Under the pieces are notes generated by a model. It ran no database searches, had not been told where the DNA came from, and was given only the letters and a program-made list of their open reading frames with translations. The position numbers were made by a program, and so were the translations under genes. 32,051 nt of DNA. Origin: Dermabacter hominis NBRC 106157 (GTDB taxonomy: Bacteria > Actinomycetota > Actinomycetes > Actinomycetales > Dermabacteraceae). Location of the stretch: assembly GCF_001570785.1 (NCBI RefSeq), contig NZ_BCSI01000013.1:1-32051 (forward strand). Direction: 5' to 3'. Shown one piece after another: positions 8,438-16,529 of the stretch; the stretch's first letter is position 1, and each line of letters opens with the position of its first letter.

Positions 8438-8448
8438 TGAAAGCGGAG

Positions 8449-9741
8449 CTACTTCTTCATGTTCGATTCGGCAGCGGAAACAAGCTCGGCCTGGAACGCC
8501 TTGGCGTCGGTCGCGCCGGAGGTGAACTTGCTCGTTGCGTCGGAAATGGCGTTGAGCCACGCGACCGAAGTTGCCGCACCGTGGGCGATCGAGGCGCAGA
8601 TCTTGTCGTGTGCGAAGGACTCGAGCGCGGACTGCTGATACGCCGGGAACTTCGAGACATCAGCGTCGGTGCGCGCCGGGATCGAGCCCTTGGCGAGATT
8701 GAAGGCTTCCTGGCCTTCGACCGACGAGATGGTCTTGAGCCACGCCTTCGCGTTGTCGGCGTGTGGTGCACCCACGGGCAGGGTGAAGGAGTCCGCGAGG
8801 AAGCCGAAGATCTTGTCGCCAGAGGCGGCCGAGGGCACCTCGAAGTAGACATAGTCCTTCATGTCTTCCTTGCCGGCTTCCTGGAATGCCGCAACGGCCC
8901 AGTCACCCATGACGTTGTAGGCGGCCTTCTCGTCGATCACGAGGGCGGTCGCTTCGGGCCAGTCGAGCGAATCTCGGTCGGAGTTGGTGTAGCTCACGAG
9001 CTTCTCGAACGCCGCGATCGCAGTGGCGACTTCCGCACCTGCCCAGTCGGTCGAGCCGTCGAACAGGCCGTTGTAGGCGTCCGCGCCGAGGTGGGACATG
9101 AGCACTGCTTCAAGCAGGTTGACCTGCGTCCACGGTGCCGCGAGAGAAAGCGCGGTGACACCCGCAGCCTTGGCCTTTTCGAGATCGGCGAGCCAGGCAT
9201 CGAACGTCTCGGGAACAGCCTTCGGGTCGATACCAGCCTTCTCGAGCACGGCTGCCGATGCCCACACGACGTTCGAACGGTGAATGTTGGACGGCACCGA
9301 GTAGATCTTGCCATCCACCGTCAGGAGCTCGACCAGGCTGTCAGGGAAGGCCTTGCGCAGGTCGAATTCGTCGTAGAGTCCAGAGACGTCTTCGATCTGG
9401 CCAGCATTGATGTAATCGGTCAGCTCGCCACCGGCGTGCGCCTGGAAAGTGTCGGGCGGATTCTTGGTCTGCAGGCGCGACTGGAGCATGTCCTTTGCGG
9501 CACTGCCCGCGCCACCCGCGACGGAACCATTGACGAACTTAATCTTGGGGTTTTGCTCGTTGAATACCTTGACGAGAGCATCGAGGCCCGCTTTTTCCGA
9601 GCCCTGGGCCCACCACGTGAACACCTCGACAGAGTCGGCCCCGCCAGCGGAACCGCCACCGGAGGATTTGGAACATGCTGCGAGCGCGCCAAGCGCAATA
9701 CCAGCGGACGTGAGAGTGAGGAAAGTCCTCCGTGCGATCAT
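8449..9741 (-). CDS. Glucose-type sugar-binding lipoprotein (importer 1)
   Basis: 430 residues. The signal peptide ends in ALAAC with the lipidated Cys at residue 23. The mature part strongly resembles Thermus-type glucose-binding proteins as I remember them: FTWWAQGSE, TFQAHAGGEL, VPSNIHRSNVVW, YNVMGDW, DSFTLPVGAPH and KGSIPARTD occur in the expected order. Glucose or a close hexose such as mannose or galactose is therefore the likely ligand; mannose would make sense given the mannosidases to the right, but that is inference. AGGAG lies about eight bases before the ATG, and a good promoter is visible at 9801-9830. First gene of a three-gene importer operon. Confidence 0.9.
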   Translation of the reverse strand: MIARRTFLTLTSAGIALGALAACSKSSGGGSAGGADSVEVFTWWAQGSEKAGLDALVKVFNEQNPKIKFVNGSVAGGAGSAAKDMLQSRLQTKNPPDTFQAHAGGELTDYINAGQIEDVSGLYDEFDLRKAFPDSLVELLTVDGKIYSVPSNIHRSNVVWASAAVLEKAGIDPKAVPETFDAWLADLEKAKAAGVTALSLAAPWTQVNLLEAVLMSHLGADAYNGLFDGSTDWAGAEVATAIAAFEKLVSYTNSDRDSLDWPEATALVIDEKAAYNVMGDWAVAAFQEAGKEDMKDYVYFEVPSAASGDKIFGFLADSFTLPVGAPHADNAKAWLKTISSVEGQEAFNLAKGSIPARTDADVSKFPAYQQSALESFAHDKICASIAHGAATSVAWLNAISDATSKFTSGATDAKAFQAELVSAAESNMKK

Positions 9742-9800
9742 TGCTGTTCTCCTTTAAACAACAGGGGCGTCGTTGCCGAGTGCCGCGATGCGGCGGCCCT

Positions 9801-9830
9801 ATTGTAGTCGCACTGGGCCCCGCGGTCCAA
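9801..9830 (-). promoter_or_regulatory. Sigma70-type promoter for importer 1
   Basis: On the minus strand TTGGAC (9825-9830) is followed after 18 bases by TACAAT (9801-9806), close to the consensus -35 and -10 boxes. Transcription would start near 9794, giving a leader of about 50 bases to the start at 9741. Confidence 0.65.
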
Positions 9831-9958
9831 TCCGAGCGGTTGGAGTGTTGCAAGTGCCGTTTCCGCGCGGTCGCGGCGCATCAGCGTGATTACGATGAGG
9901 TGGCATCGTCAGTAGACAGTAGAGACCGCGTCCGCCTAGGGCGTAAGAGGGAGATAGT

Positions 9959-11677
9959 GTGACGACATACCGAGGCGTCGCCGTAAGTGCAGGCCGCGTG
10001 ATCGATCCGGTCAAGGTCATGGCCCCTCCCGTGACCGAACCCGAGGCCGGAAAGACGCTCCCAGAGGGTGAAGCGCGCGAGGCTGAGGCTGCGCGCATCT
10101 CGCAGTCGGCTGCGGCGGTCAAAGCGGATCTTGAAGCGCGCGCGGAAAGGGCGAGTGGCGACGGCAAGGCCGTCCTCGAGGCGACAGCGCAAATGGCGGC
10201 GGATCCCACGCTCACAACGAGCGCGGAGCAGCTTGTACGCACCGCCGGTATGAGCGCCGAACGCGCCGTGTGGGAGGCCGGTGATCAGGTTGCCACGATG
10301 CTCGAGGGTCTCGGCGGCTACATGGCCGAGCGCGTTGCTGATGTGAAGGACGTCCGCGCCCGCATCGTCGCCCACCTCCGCGGTGAACAGGCGCCCGGCA
10401 TCCCGTTCTCGACCGAGCGCTTCGTGCTCGCCGCGATCGACCTCGCCCCCGCCGATACCGCAACCCTCGACCCGACCATCGTCTCGGCGCTTATCACCTC
10501 CGACGGTGGCCCGCAGTCGCACACCGCGATCCTCGCGCGCCAGCTTGGGATTCCTGCCGTTGTCGCTGCGAAGGGCGTCGAGAGCATCGAGCCGGGAACG
10601 GTCGTGTACGTGGATGGCGCCGCCGGCACCGTGACCAGTGAGTTCGGCGACCGAGAGCGGGAACTCTCCGCCACCTGGTACGAGCTCGTGAAAAACCCGC
10701 TCACGTACTCAGGTGGGGGAGCGGAGCTTTCCGACGGTACCCGCGTTCCACTGCTCGCCAATGTGGGCGGCGAAAAGGACGCGGCTTTAGCCGCAGAGGC
10801 CAATGCTGACGGCGTGGGCCTTTTCCGAACCGAGTTCTGCTTCCTCGACCGCGACGAGGAGCCGAGTATCGAGGAGCAGGCCGAGGCGTATGCGGGGGTG
10901 CTTCGGCACTTCCCGGGTAGGAAGGTCGTGATCCGCACACTCGACGCGGGTGCCGACAAGCCGCTTCCGTTTTTGACCGATGCCGACGAGCCGAACCCCG
11001 CGCTTGGCGTCCGGGCCTATCGCACTTCGTGGGAGAAGCGCTCGGTACTCGAGAACCAGCTGAAGGCAATCGCAAAAGCGAGCCGCGAGACGAGCGCCGA
11101 GCCGTGGGTCATGGCACCGATGATCTCGACACTCGAGGACACCGAAGATTTCGTGTCGATGGCACGCTCGGCGGGGGTGGAGCGCGCCGGCATCATGGTC
11201 GAAACTCCGAGCGCGGCCCTCACAAGCGATCACCTGATGGGCGTAGCCGACTTTGCCTCGATCGGCACGAACGACCTCACGCAATACACGATGGCTGCCG
11301 ACCGCATGCTCGGCTCCCTCGCGGAGCTCAACGATCCGTGGCAGCCTGCCGTCCTCGCGCTCGTGGGCGCAACGGCGACGGGTGCGCGGGTCGCGGGTGG
11401 CGACCCGGAAGCCTTTGGCGATGGCGCGAACAAGCCCGTGGGCGTATGCGGTGAGGCAGCGGGCGACCCCGCGCTCGCGGTTGTCCTCGTGGGTCTCGGC
11501 GTGAACTCCCTGTCGATGACGCCTCGATCGCTGCCAGCAGTCGCGAAAGTCCTGTCGACCGTGTCGCTGGCGGATGCGCGCGAACTTGCGCGTCTCGCGG
11601 TGTGCGCACCGACCGCCGCCGAAGGTAAGCGGGCCGTGCGTGCGAAGCTCCCCATCATTGAGGAACTCGGACTCTAA
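9959..11677 (+). CDS. ptsI: PTS phosphoenolpyruvate-protein phosphotransferase (enzyme I)
   Basis: 572 residues, the normal length for enzyme I, which takes phosphate from phosphoenolpyruvate and passes it to HPr in the cytoplasm. The active-site His is at residue 188 in GGPQSHTAILARQLGIP. The PEP-binding half contains the SIGTNDLTQYTMAADR signature and a catalytic Cys (about residue 497) in GVCGEAAGDP. The start is a GTG preceded by GAGGGAGA. It is convergent with ptsH and divergent from importer 1. A strong hairpin follows the stop. Confidence 0.96.
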   Translation: MTTYRGVAVSAGRVIDPVKVMAPPVTEPEAGKTLPEGEAREAEAARISQSAAAVKADLEARAERASGDGKAVLEATAQMAADPTLTTSAEQLVRTAGMSAERAVWEAGDQVATMLEGLGGYMAERVADVKDVRARIVAHLRGEQAPGIPFSTERFVLAAIDLAPADTATLDPTIVSALITSDGGPQSHTAILARQLGIPAVVAAKGVESIEPGTVVYVDGAAGTVTSEFGDRERELSATWYELVKNPLTYSGGGAELSDGTRVPLLANVGGEKDAALAAEANADGVGLFRTEFCFLDRDEEPSIEEQAEAYAGVLRHFPGRKVVIRTLDAGADKPLPFLTDADEPNPALGVRAYRTSWEKRSVLENQLKAIAKASRETSAEPWVMAPMISTLEDTEDFVSMARSAGVERAGIMVETPSAALTSDHLMGVADFASIGTNDLTQYTMAADRMLGSLAELNDPWQPAVLALVGATATGARVAGGDPEAFGDGANKPVGVCGEAAGDPALAVVLVGLGVNSLSMTPRSLPAVAKVLSTVSLADARELARLAVCAPTAAEGKRAVRAKLPIIEELGL

Positions 11678-11693
11678 CGGACTGGGTATAAGC

Positions 11694-11727
11694 GAAGGGG
11701 GGCATGCCGCTCGGCATGCCCCCCTTC
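11694..11727. terminator. Bidirectional terminator between ptsI and ptsH
   Basis: A perfect 15-bp stem (11694-11708 with 11713-11727) and a four-base loop GCTC lie between the convergent stops of ptsI and ptsH. Confidence 0.85.
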
Positions 11728-11754
11728 ATCATCCAACAGAGGTGTAGTTGGTGC

Positions 11755-12027
11755 TTAGGCCTGGGCGTCGAGATCCGTCTCGAGAAGTTCCGCGAGCTTG
11801 TTGACCGACTCTTCGGCTCCGTCGCCCTCGGCGCGCAGAACAACCTCGTCGCCGTGGCCAGCGCCGAGAGTCATAAGCATAAGAATCGACGATGCGTCGA
11901 TCGGCGCACCGCCAACCTTTTCAATCGTGACCTTCGCGGGCTGCTCACCCGCGGCCTTCGAGAAAATAGCGGCGGGGCGGGCATGGAGCCCGGAAGCGGC
12001 CGCAATCTTGACGGTGCGTTCTGCCAT
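11755..12027 (-). CDS. ptsH: PTS phosphocarrier protein HPr
   Basis: 90 residues. HPr accepts phosphate from enzyme I on His15, visible here in ASGLHARPAA, and hands it to EIIA proteins. The Ser46 site of the family is present in DASSILMLMTLGA, although actinobacteria generally lack a clear HPr kinase role. The ATG at 12027 was chosen because it places His at position 15 and has GAAAGG about eight bases upstream; the open frame runs further up without support. It lies 123 bases after the EIIA gene on the same strand, so the two may be co-transcribed. Confidence 0.95.
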   Translation of the reverse strand: MAERTVKIAAASGLHARPAAIFSKAAGEQPAKVTIEKVGGAPIDASSILMLMTLGAGHGDEVVLRAEGDGAEESVNKLAELLETDLDAQA

Positions 12028-12150
12028 GATGTGCCTTTCGACGAGCCGGTATGCCACATGGACAAACACCAGCGGGAAAATTTTAGTGAGGCCACCCTAC
12101 CGAATGACGCTGCAGGTGACCTTGTTGGAACCCTCTCGTGCGGGCCATCC

Positions 12151-12711
12151 TCACAGCCCGCGAATCTCCTCGAAGTCAGGGTCAAACACCGCGAGAACAT
12201 CGAGCGGCGCCTCCGCCTCCGCTAGTGCCCGGCGGCGATCCTCCTCCGCAAACACCTGCGAGATCGCCTGAAGCAGCATCAGATGCTCATCGCCAATGCC
12301 CGCAATGGCGACAACGAACGACACCTTCTCCTCGCCGCTGTCACCCCAAGCAATCGGCTCGTCATACTTCACGACACTCATCGCCGTGCGGTGAATATTG
12401 CTCTTTGCCTCGCTCGTTGCATGGGGAACCGCAACGCCATACCCCATAAACGTCGATACCTCGGCCTCGCGCTTATGCATCGCCTCAACATACGCCGGAT
12501 CGATCGCCTCGAGCTCAACGAGAAGATCGCCTGCCTCCTCAATCGCCTCGCTCTGATTTCGAGCAAGCCCCGGGACGCGAATCGCGTGCGGCGAAAGAAT
12601 GACCGACTCGCCCGACGCCGACGGCGACCCTTTCCCATGATCGCGCGTCACATCGCATGCCCACCGCGGAGCAGCGTGCTCAGATCTGTCACGACTCTGT
12701 GAAATGTTCAT
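12151..12711 (-). CDS. PTS EIIA component, fructose/mannitol family
   Basis: 186 residues. The phosphorylated His is at residue 97 in GYGVAVPHATSEAKSNI, and HLMLLQAISQVF is the second family hallmark. EIIA domains are usually about 145 residues, so the first ~35 residues (Ser/Arg-rich, with a Cys) are extra; either this is an N-terminal extension or the real start is further in. The ATG at 12711 has GAAAGG about nine bases upstream, which favours the long form. No EIIB or EIIC gene is in the window, so it either serves a permease encoded elsewhere (mannitol or fructose) or acts as a regulator. Confidence 0.88.
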   Translation of the reverse strand: MNISQSRDRSEHAAPRWACDVTRDHGKGSPSASGESVILSPHAIRVPGLARNQSEAIEEAGDLLVELEAIDPAYVEAMHKREAEVSTFMGYGVAVPHATSEAKSNIHRTAMSVVKYDEPIAWGDSGEEKVSFVVAIAGIGDEHLMLLQAISQVFAEEDRRRALAEAEAPLDVLAVFDPDFEEIRGL

Positions 12712-12746
12712 GATCCACGCCTTTCAAAAGATGCTTCACCTCGAGT

Positions 12747-13232
12747 CTAGGCGGCGTCGGACCCCTTCGCCTCAGGAAAAACGAACTTCCCGTACGTGAA
12801 GTACCGGAACGTCGTGGAGACCACCTGGCCGATGAACGTGCCGCTCACGTTATCCGCGAGGGCCGAATCAAGCCCCAGGATGTAGCGGGAAAATCCCAGG
12901 CAGCCGAGCTGCAGCGCGCTCGCGATCACGTTCACGACGACGAACGCAAAAATCGAGCGCACCGTGTGCGGCTTGCCGCGATCCCCATACGTCCAAAAGC
13001 GATTACCGAGATACGTGAGGCAGCTAGCCGCAGCGATCGTGAGGATCTTGGCGAGGATCGGCTGGCCGTGCATGAGCCCTTCGCCCCAGCCGTGCGTCGG
13101 GCTCCAAAACACGAGCAGGTTGTACATTGCCGCATCAAAGAAGAACACGAGTCCGCCCACGATAAGGAACTTCGAGCCGCGTAAAGCGTGGGCGAGCGCA
13201 GCAGTTCTCGACGAGGAATCCTTCACGGTCAC
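12747..13232 (-). CDS. GtrA-like four-helix membrane protein
   Basis: About 161 residues. Four hydrophobic helices are visible, and the motif YLGNRFWTYGDRG after helix two is characteristic of the GtrA/DPMS transmembrane family, thought to help move polyprenyl-linked sugars across the membrane during cell-surface glycan synthesis. The open frame extends to 13343, which would overlap fdhD; I prefer the GTG at 13232 (a second GTG is at 13226). No ribosome binding site precedes it, but TACCCT lies about seven bases upstream, so a leaderless message is possible. Its substrate is unknown. Confidence 0.82.
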   Translation of the reverse strand: MTVKDSSSRTAALAHALRGSKFLIVGGLVFFFDAAMYNLLVFWSPTHGWGEGLMHGQPILAKILTIAAASCLTYLGNRFWTYGDRGKPHTVRSIFAFVVVNVIASALQLGCLGFSRYILGLDSALADNVSGTFIGQVVSTTFRYFTYGKFVFPEAKGSDAA

Positions 13233-13287
13233 GAAGCAAGGGTACAGGCCGTGCCGCAGCGGACGGATGGGGTTAGGGTGAGAGGCT

Positions 13288-14157
13288 ATGGGACGAGTGA
13301 CAGCATCGACGCGTCTGACGCGCATACGAATCCGGGACGGCAAGCTCTACCACTCTGAGCGGCCCGACACCGTCGCCGTTGAAGAACCCCTCGACATTCG
13401 TCTCAACGGCCAGCAGCTCTCCATGACGATGCGCACCCCGGGCCACGATGTTGAACTGATCCACGGTTTCCTTCATGCCGAGGGTTACATCACGAACCGC
13501 GATGACATTCGCGAAGCTCGCTACTGCGACGGTGCCGTCGTCGAAGACGACTCCGGCTTCGAACGCAACACCTACAACGTCATGGATTTCACCACCCGCA
13601 CCATCACCACAGCCCCGGTGATCACGAAGCCGTTCCTTACCTCGAGCGCATGCGGCGTTTGTGGCTCGGCTTCAATCGACCAGGTGACGCAGCGGGTACG
13701 TCACGAATTCGTTCCGACGTTTGCCATGCAGCCATCGCACCTTCTTCGCGCGCAGCGCGAGCTCGGCGATGGCCAGGCGGCGTTCTCGAAAACCGGCGGT
13801 GTGCATGCGGCGGCCCTGTTGACTCCCGAGGGGGAGCGTCTGGTGCTGCGCGAAGACGTCGGCCGCCACAACGCCGTTGACAAAGTGATCGGCTGGGCCC
13901 TCCTCGAGGATCGCCTGCCCCTCAACGACGCCGTGCTTCTCGTCAGTTCGCGCGCCTCCTTCGAAATCGTGCAGAAAGCCGCAATGGCCGGCATAGGCTT
14001 CATCGCGTGCGTGAGCGCCCCCTCTTCCCTTGCGATCGACACCGCCCAAAGGCTCGGCATCACCCTGTGTGGATTTGTGCGAAGCGAGGGTGATGATGGG
14101 CGCTTCAACGTGTACTGCGGGGTCGAGCGGATTGATCTTTCGGGCAGCGAGAGCTGA
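13288..14157 (+). CDS. fdhD: Formate dehydrogenase accessory sulfurtransferase FdhD
   Basis: 289 residues, normal family length. FdhD transfers sulfur from a cysteine desulfurase to the molybdenum cofactor of formate dehydrogenase. The Cys-x-x-Cys pair of the active loop is at residues 122 and 125 in SSACGVCGSAS. The conserved KTGGVHAA, REDVGRHNAVDKVIGWAL and SSRASFEIVQKAAMAGI segments are all present. It is divergent from the GtrA-like gene with only 55 bases between the starts. TAGGGT lies about eight bases before the ATG and GAGAGG directly before it. No formate dehydrogenase gene is in the window. Confidence 0.96.
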   Translation: MGRVTASTRLTRIRIRDGKLYHSERPDTVAVEEPLDIRLNGQQLSMTMRTPGHDVELIHGFLHAEGYITNRDDIREARYCDGAVVEDDSGFERNTYNVMDFTTRTITTAPVITKPFLTSSACGVCGSASIDQVTQRVRHEFVPTFAMQPSHLLRAQRELGDGQAAFSKTGGVHAAALLTPEGERLVLREDVGRHNAVDKVIGWALLEDRLPLNDAVLLVSSRASFEIVQKAAMAGIGFIACVSAPSSLAIDTAQRLGITLCGFVRSEGDDGRFNVYCGVERIDLSGSES

Positions 14158-14228
14158 CGGCCGGGTTCCCTCCAGCACCGTGTGCCACGATGGCTGTGTC
14201 CGTAGACATCCCTCTTGGAGGAGGAACC

Positions 14229-14609
14229 ATGAAGAACAAACTCATTCTTGCGACAGGCATCGCCATCGGTTTCGTGATCGGCTCGAAGATGGGCCGTGAG
14301 CCCTACGAAAAGCTTGAGGCGACCGCCAAGCAGTACGTCGATGACCCGCGCGTGCAGGAGAAGGTTGGCCAGGCGCGCGAAACCGTCTCGAAGGTCGCGA
14401 AGGACGCGGCTGAGACCGTGAAGGACAAGGCCCCCGAGGTTGCCGAGCAGGCCAAGAGCGCCGCGAAGGGAGCTGCATCGACGGCCAAGGACAAGGCGCA
14501 GGAGGTGCGCGCCTCCCACAGGGCGAGCACGCCGAAGGTGAAGGCCACCGATACCTCGAGCGACTCGAGCGTGGCCGGTGGCGACGCCGAGGTGCACGAG
14601 GCGAAGTAA
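14229..14609 (+). CDS. YtxH-like membrane-anchored coiled-coil protein
   Basis: 126 residues. One N-terminal helix (KLILATGIAIGFVIGSKMG, about 4-22) is followed by GREPYEKL, the usual YtxH-type junction. A long Ala/Lys/Glu region (about 35-95) with heptad-like KDAAETVKDKAPEVAEQAKS repeats suggests a coiled coil; the tail is acidic and Ser-rich. Such proteins are common stress-associated envelope proteins in Gram-positives with no defined activity. The ATG at 14229 has a near-perfect GGAGGAGG seven bases upstream, so the frame reaching 14190 is not used. Confidence 0.85.
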   Translation: MKNKLILATGIAIGFVIGSKMGREPYEKLEATAKQYVDDPRVQEKVGQARETVSKVAKDAAETVKDKAPEVAEQAKSAAKGAASTAKDKAQEVRASHRASTPKVKATDTSSDSSVAGGDAEVHEAK

Positions 14610-14641
14610 CGCTCCACGCGGCACGCGCCGCCTGGTACACA

Positions 14642-14678
14642 AAGGGCGCTCCCGGCCATTGAGACCGGGAGCGCTCTT
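14642..14678. terminator. Bidirectional terminator between YtxH-like gene and importer 2
   Basis: GCGCTCCCGG (14646-14655) pairs with CCGGGAGCGC (14665-14674); flanking AAGG and TCTT extend the stem with A-U pairs. It lies between convergent stops at 14609 and 14704. Confidence 0.8.
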
Positions 14679-14703
14679 CAGGTTAAAGCAACCGTCGGAC
14701 CAC

Positions 14704-15588
14704 CTAGCCCTTGACGCCGCCGGCGGCCGCGAAGCCCGTGCCGAGACTGCGGCCGAGCGCCAAATACAGCACCACGATCGGGGCGGAGTAGAAGATCGAG
14801 AACGCCGCGAGCTGGCCGTACGCCACCTGGCCGTACTGGGACGAGAACGTGTAGAGGGTGACGGCTGCCGGGAGTTTCTCGGGGCTGAGCAAAAGCATGA
14901 ACGGCACGAAGAAGTTGCCCCACATGCCCACGAACGTGAAAATCGTGGCGACGGCGAGGCCCGACTTCATGAGTGGAAGAACGACCGAGAGGATCGTGCG
15001 CACCACACCTGCGCCTTCCGTCCACGCGCTTTCCTCAATCTCGACGGGCACCGAATCGATAAATCCTTTCGTGAGGAAGATGGCGTAGGGAAGCGACGAC
15101 GTGGCAAGGAACAGGATCGCGGCGGGCATCGAGTCAACGAGGTTGACCTGCACGAACATCGAATACACGGGGATCATGATCGCCGTGATCGGAAGGCCCG
15201 TGGAAAACAGGATGCCGAGAAGCAGCGGGCGCCGTGCCCGGAAGCGATACCGAGAGAAGGCGTAGGCGCATAGCACCGCGACCGTCATCGTGATGAGCGT
15301 TGCGCACCCGCACAGCACAAGCGAGTTGAGGAGCGGGCGGAACGTCGTCTGCTCGTTCCAGATTGCCTGATAGTTACCGAGACTCCAGTGTTCCGGCGCT
15401 TTCACCGCGAGAGTCGCTTCGGTATCGAATGACGCAAGCACGACCCACAGAATGGGGATCGCGAAACTTACGCTAATGAGGGCGATGACGATCGAGGAGA
15501 GGGCGGACGTGAGGCGCCCGCGCGCCGTGTGAGGCTGGTTTCCGCGGTCGCTTTTCGCACGGGCCTTCGTGGGAGCTGCGGTGGTCAT
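14704..15588 (-). CDS. Sugar ABC importer permease, MalG-type (importer 2, GH18 operon)
   Basis: 294 residues, about six helices after a ~25-residue basic cytoplasmic N-terminus. The EAA loop is degenerate: ESAWTEGAGVVRTILSVVLP, with Glu where Asp is usual before Gly. The C-terminus GGVKG is typical. The start overlaps the stop of the upstream permease by four bases. As the last gene of the GH18 - binding protein - permease - permease operon it probably helps import glycans released by the GH18 enzyme. Confidence 0.9.
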   Translation of the reverse strand: MTTAAPTKARAKSDRGNQPHTARGRLTSALSSIVIALISVSFAIPILWVVLASFDTEATLAVKAPEHWSLGNYQAIWNEQTTFRPLLNSLVLCGCATLITMTVAVLCAYAFSRYRFRARRPLLLGILFSTGLPITAIMIPVYSMFVQVNLVDSMPAAILFLATSSLPYAIFLTKGFIDSVPVEIEESAWTEGAGVVRTILSVVLPLMKSGLAVATIFTFVGMWGNFFVPFMLLLSPEKLPAAVTLYTFSSQYGQVAYGQLAAFSIFYSAPIVVLYLALGRSLGTGFAAAGGVKG

Positions 15589-16529
15589 CGCTTGTCCTCC
15601 TCAGGCAGAAGCTTCAGATAGATGAGTGAGGCGATCGCCCCAATCGCGAGCAGGATGAGCGCGACCGCGGTGCCGTAGCCGAGCTGGCCGTACGAGAACG
15701 CCTGCTCATACATGTACAGGGGGAGGGTCTGGCTGCGACCGGACGGCCCGCCACCGGTCATGATGAAGATCAGGCCGAACACAGAGAGGGTCTGCAGCGT
15801 GATGAGCATGAGGTTCGTGGCGATCGCGGTACGCATGAGCGGAACTGTGATGCGCATAAGTCGCGTGAACGCTCCGGCGCCGTCGATCTCCGCTGATTCG
15901 TACACGTCTTTCGGGATTGACGTGAGTGCCGCCGAGTAGATGAGCATCGTGAACGCTGTTCCGCGCCAAATATTCGCGAAGGACACCGCGAGGATCGGCG
16001 CGCTGAAGAGCCAATCCTGACCCGGAAGCCCGATGCTCGTGAGGAGCGTGTTGAGGGAGCCCTGATCGGCGAAGAAGGTGTACAGGAGGTAGCCGGCGAC
16101 AACTTCTGGGAGGATCCACGCGAGAACCACGATCGACGTGCCGATGAACGTCACGAGGCGGTTGGCCTTCTCCATGAGGAGTGCGAGAACCATGCCGAGG
16201 AGATTTTGGCCGATAACCGCGGACACCAGGGTGAAAATCAGGGTGAGGACGACGGCGTTCCAAAATCGATCGTCGCTAAAGGCGGTGATGAAGTTGTCCA
16301 GCGCGACAAACTCCACGGCTTTCGCGTTCTCGCCACGCACGGCTTTATTTGTAAACGCGAGATAGATCGAATAGACGATCGGGCCGAGCATGAAAATCGC
16401 GATGAGCAGGAACGCGGGAACCATGAGGAGGCCGCGGCGAGGCGTGAGGTGATTCCCGAGGGGAGCCCGTTTGCGATTGGTTGGCGCACTTGCTGGCGCC
16501 GCTGCGACGGCATCTACGGAAGTACTCAT
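15585..16529 (-). CDS. Sugar ABC importer permease, MalF-type (importer 2, GH18 operon)
   Basis: 314 residues with a ~40-residue Ala/Arg-rich N-terminus and about six helices. The EAA loop reads ESAEIDGAGAFTRLMRITVP. The ATG start overlaps the stop of the binding-protein gene by four bases (ATGA), and its own stop overlaps the next permease start in the same way. This unbroken coupling shows the importer is made as one unit. Confidence 0.92.
   Translation of the reverse strand: MSTSVDAVAAAPASAPTNRKRAPLGNHLTPRRGLLMVPAFLLIAIFMLGPIVYSIYLAFTNKAVRGENAKAVEFVALDNFITAFSDDRFWNAVVLTLIFTLVSAVIGQNLLGMVLALLMEKANRLVTFIGTSIVVLAWILPEVVAGYLLYTFFADQGSLNTLLTSIGLPGQDWLFSAPILAVSFANIWRGTAFTMLIYSAALTSIPKDVYESAEIDGAGAFTRLMRITVPLMRTAIATNLMLITLQTLSVFGLIFIMTGGGPSGRSQTLPLYMYEQAFSYGQLGYGTAVALILLAIGAIASLIYLKLLPEEDKR

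Noticed and set aside
8437-9807. 456-codon plus-strand frame opposite the importer 1 binding protein
   Set aside because: Shadow of a clear lipoprotein gene; composition is Arg/Gly/Val-rich and no family is recognisable.
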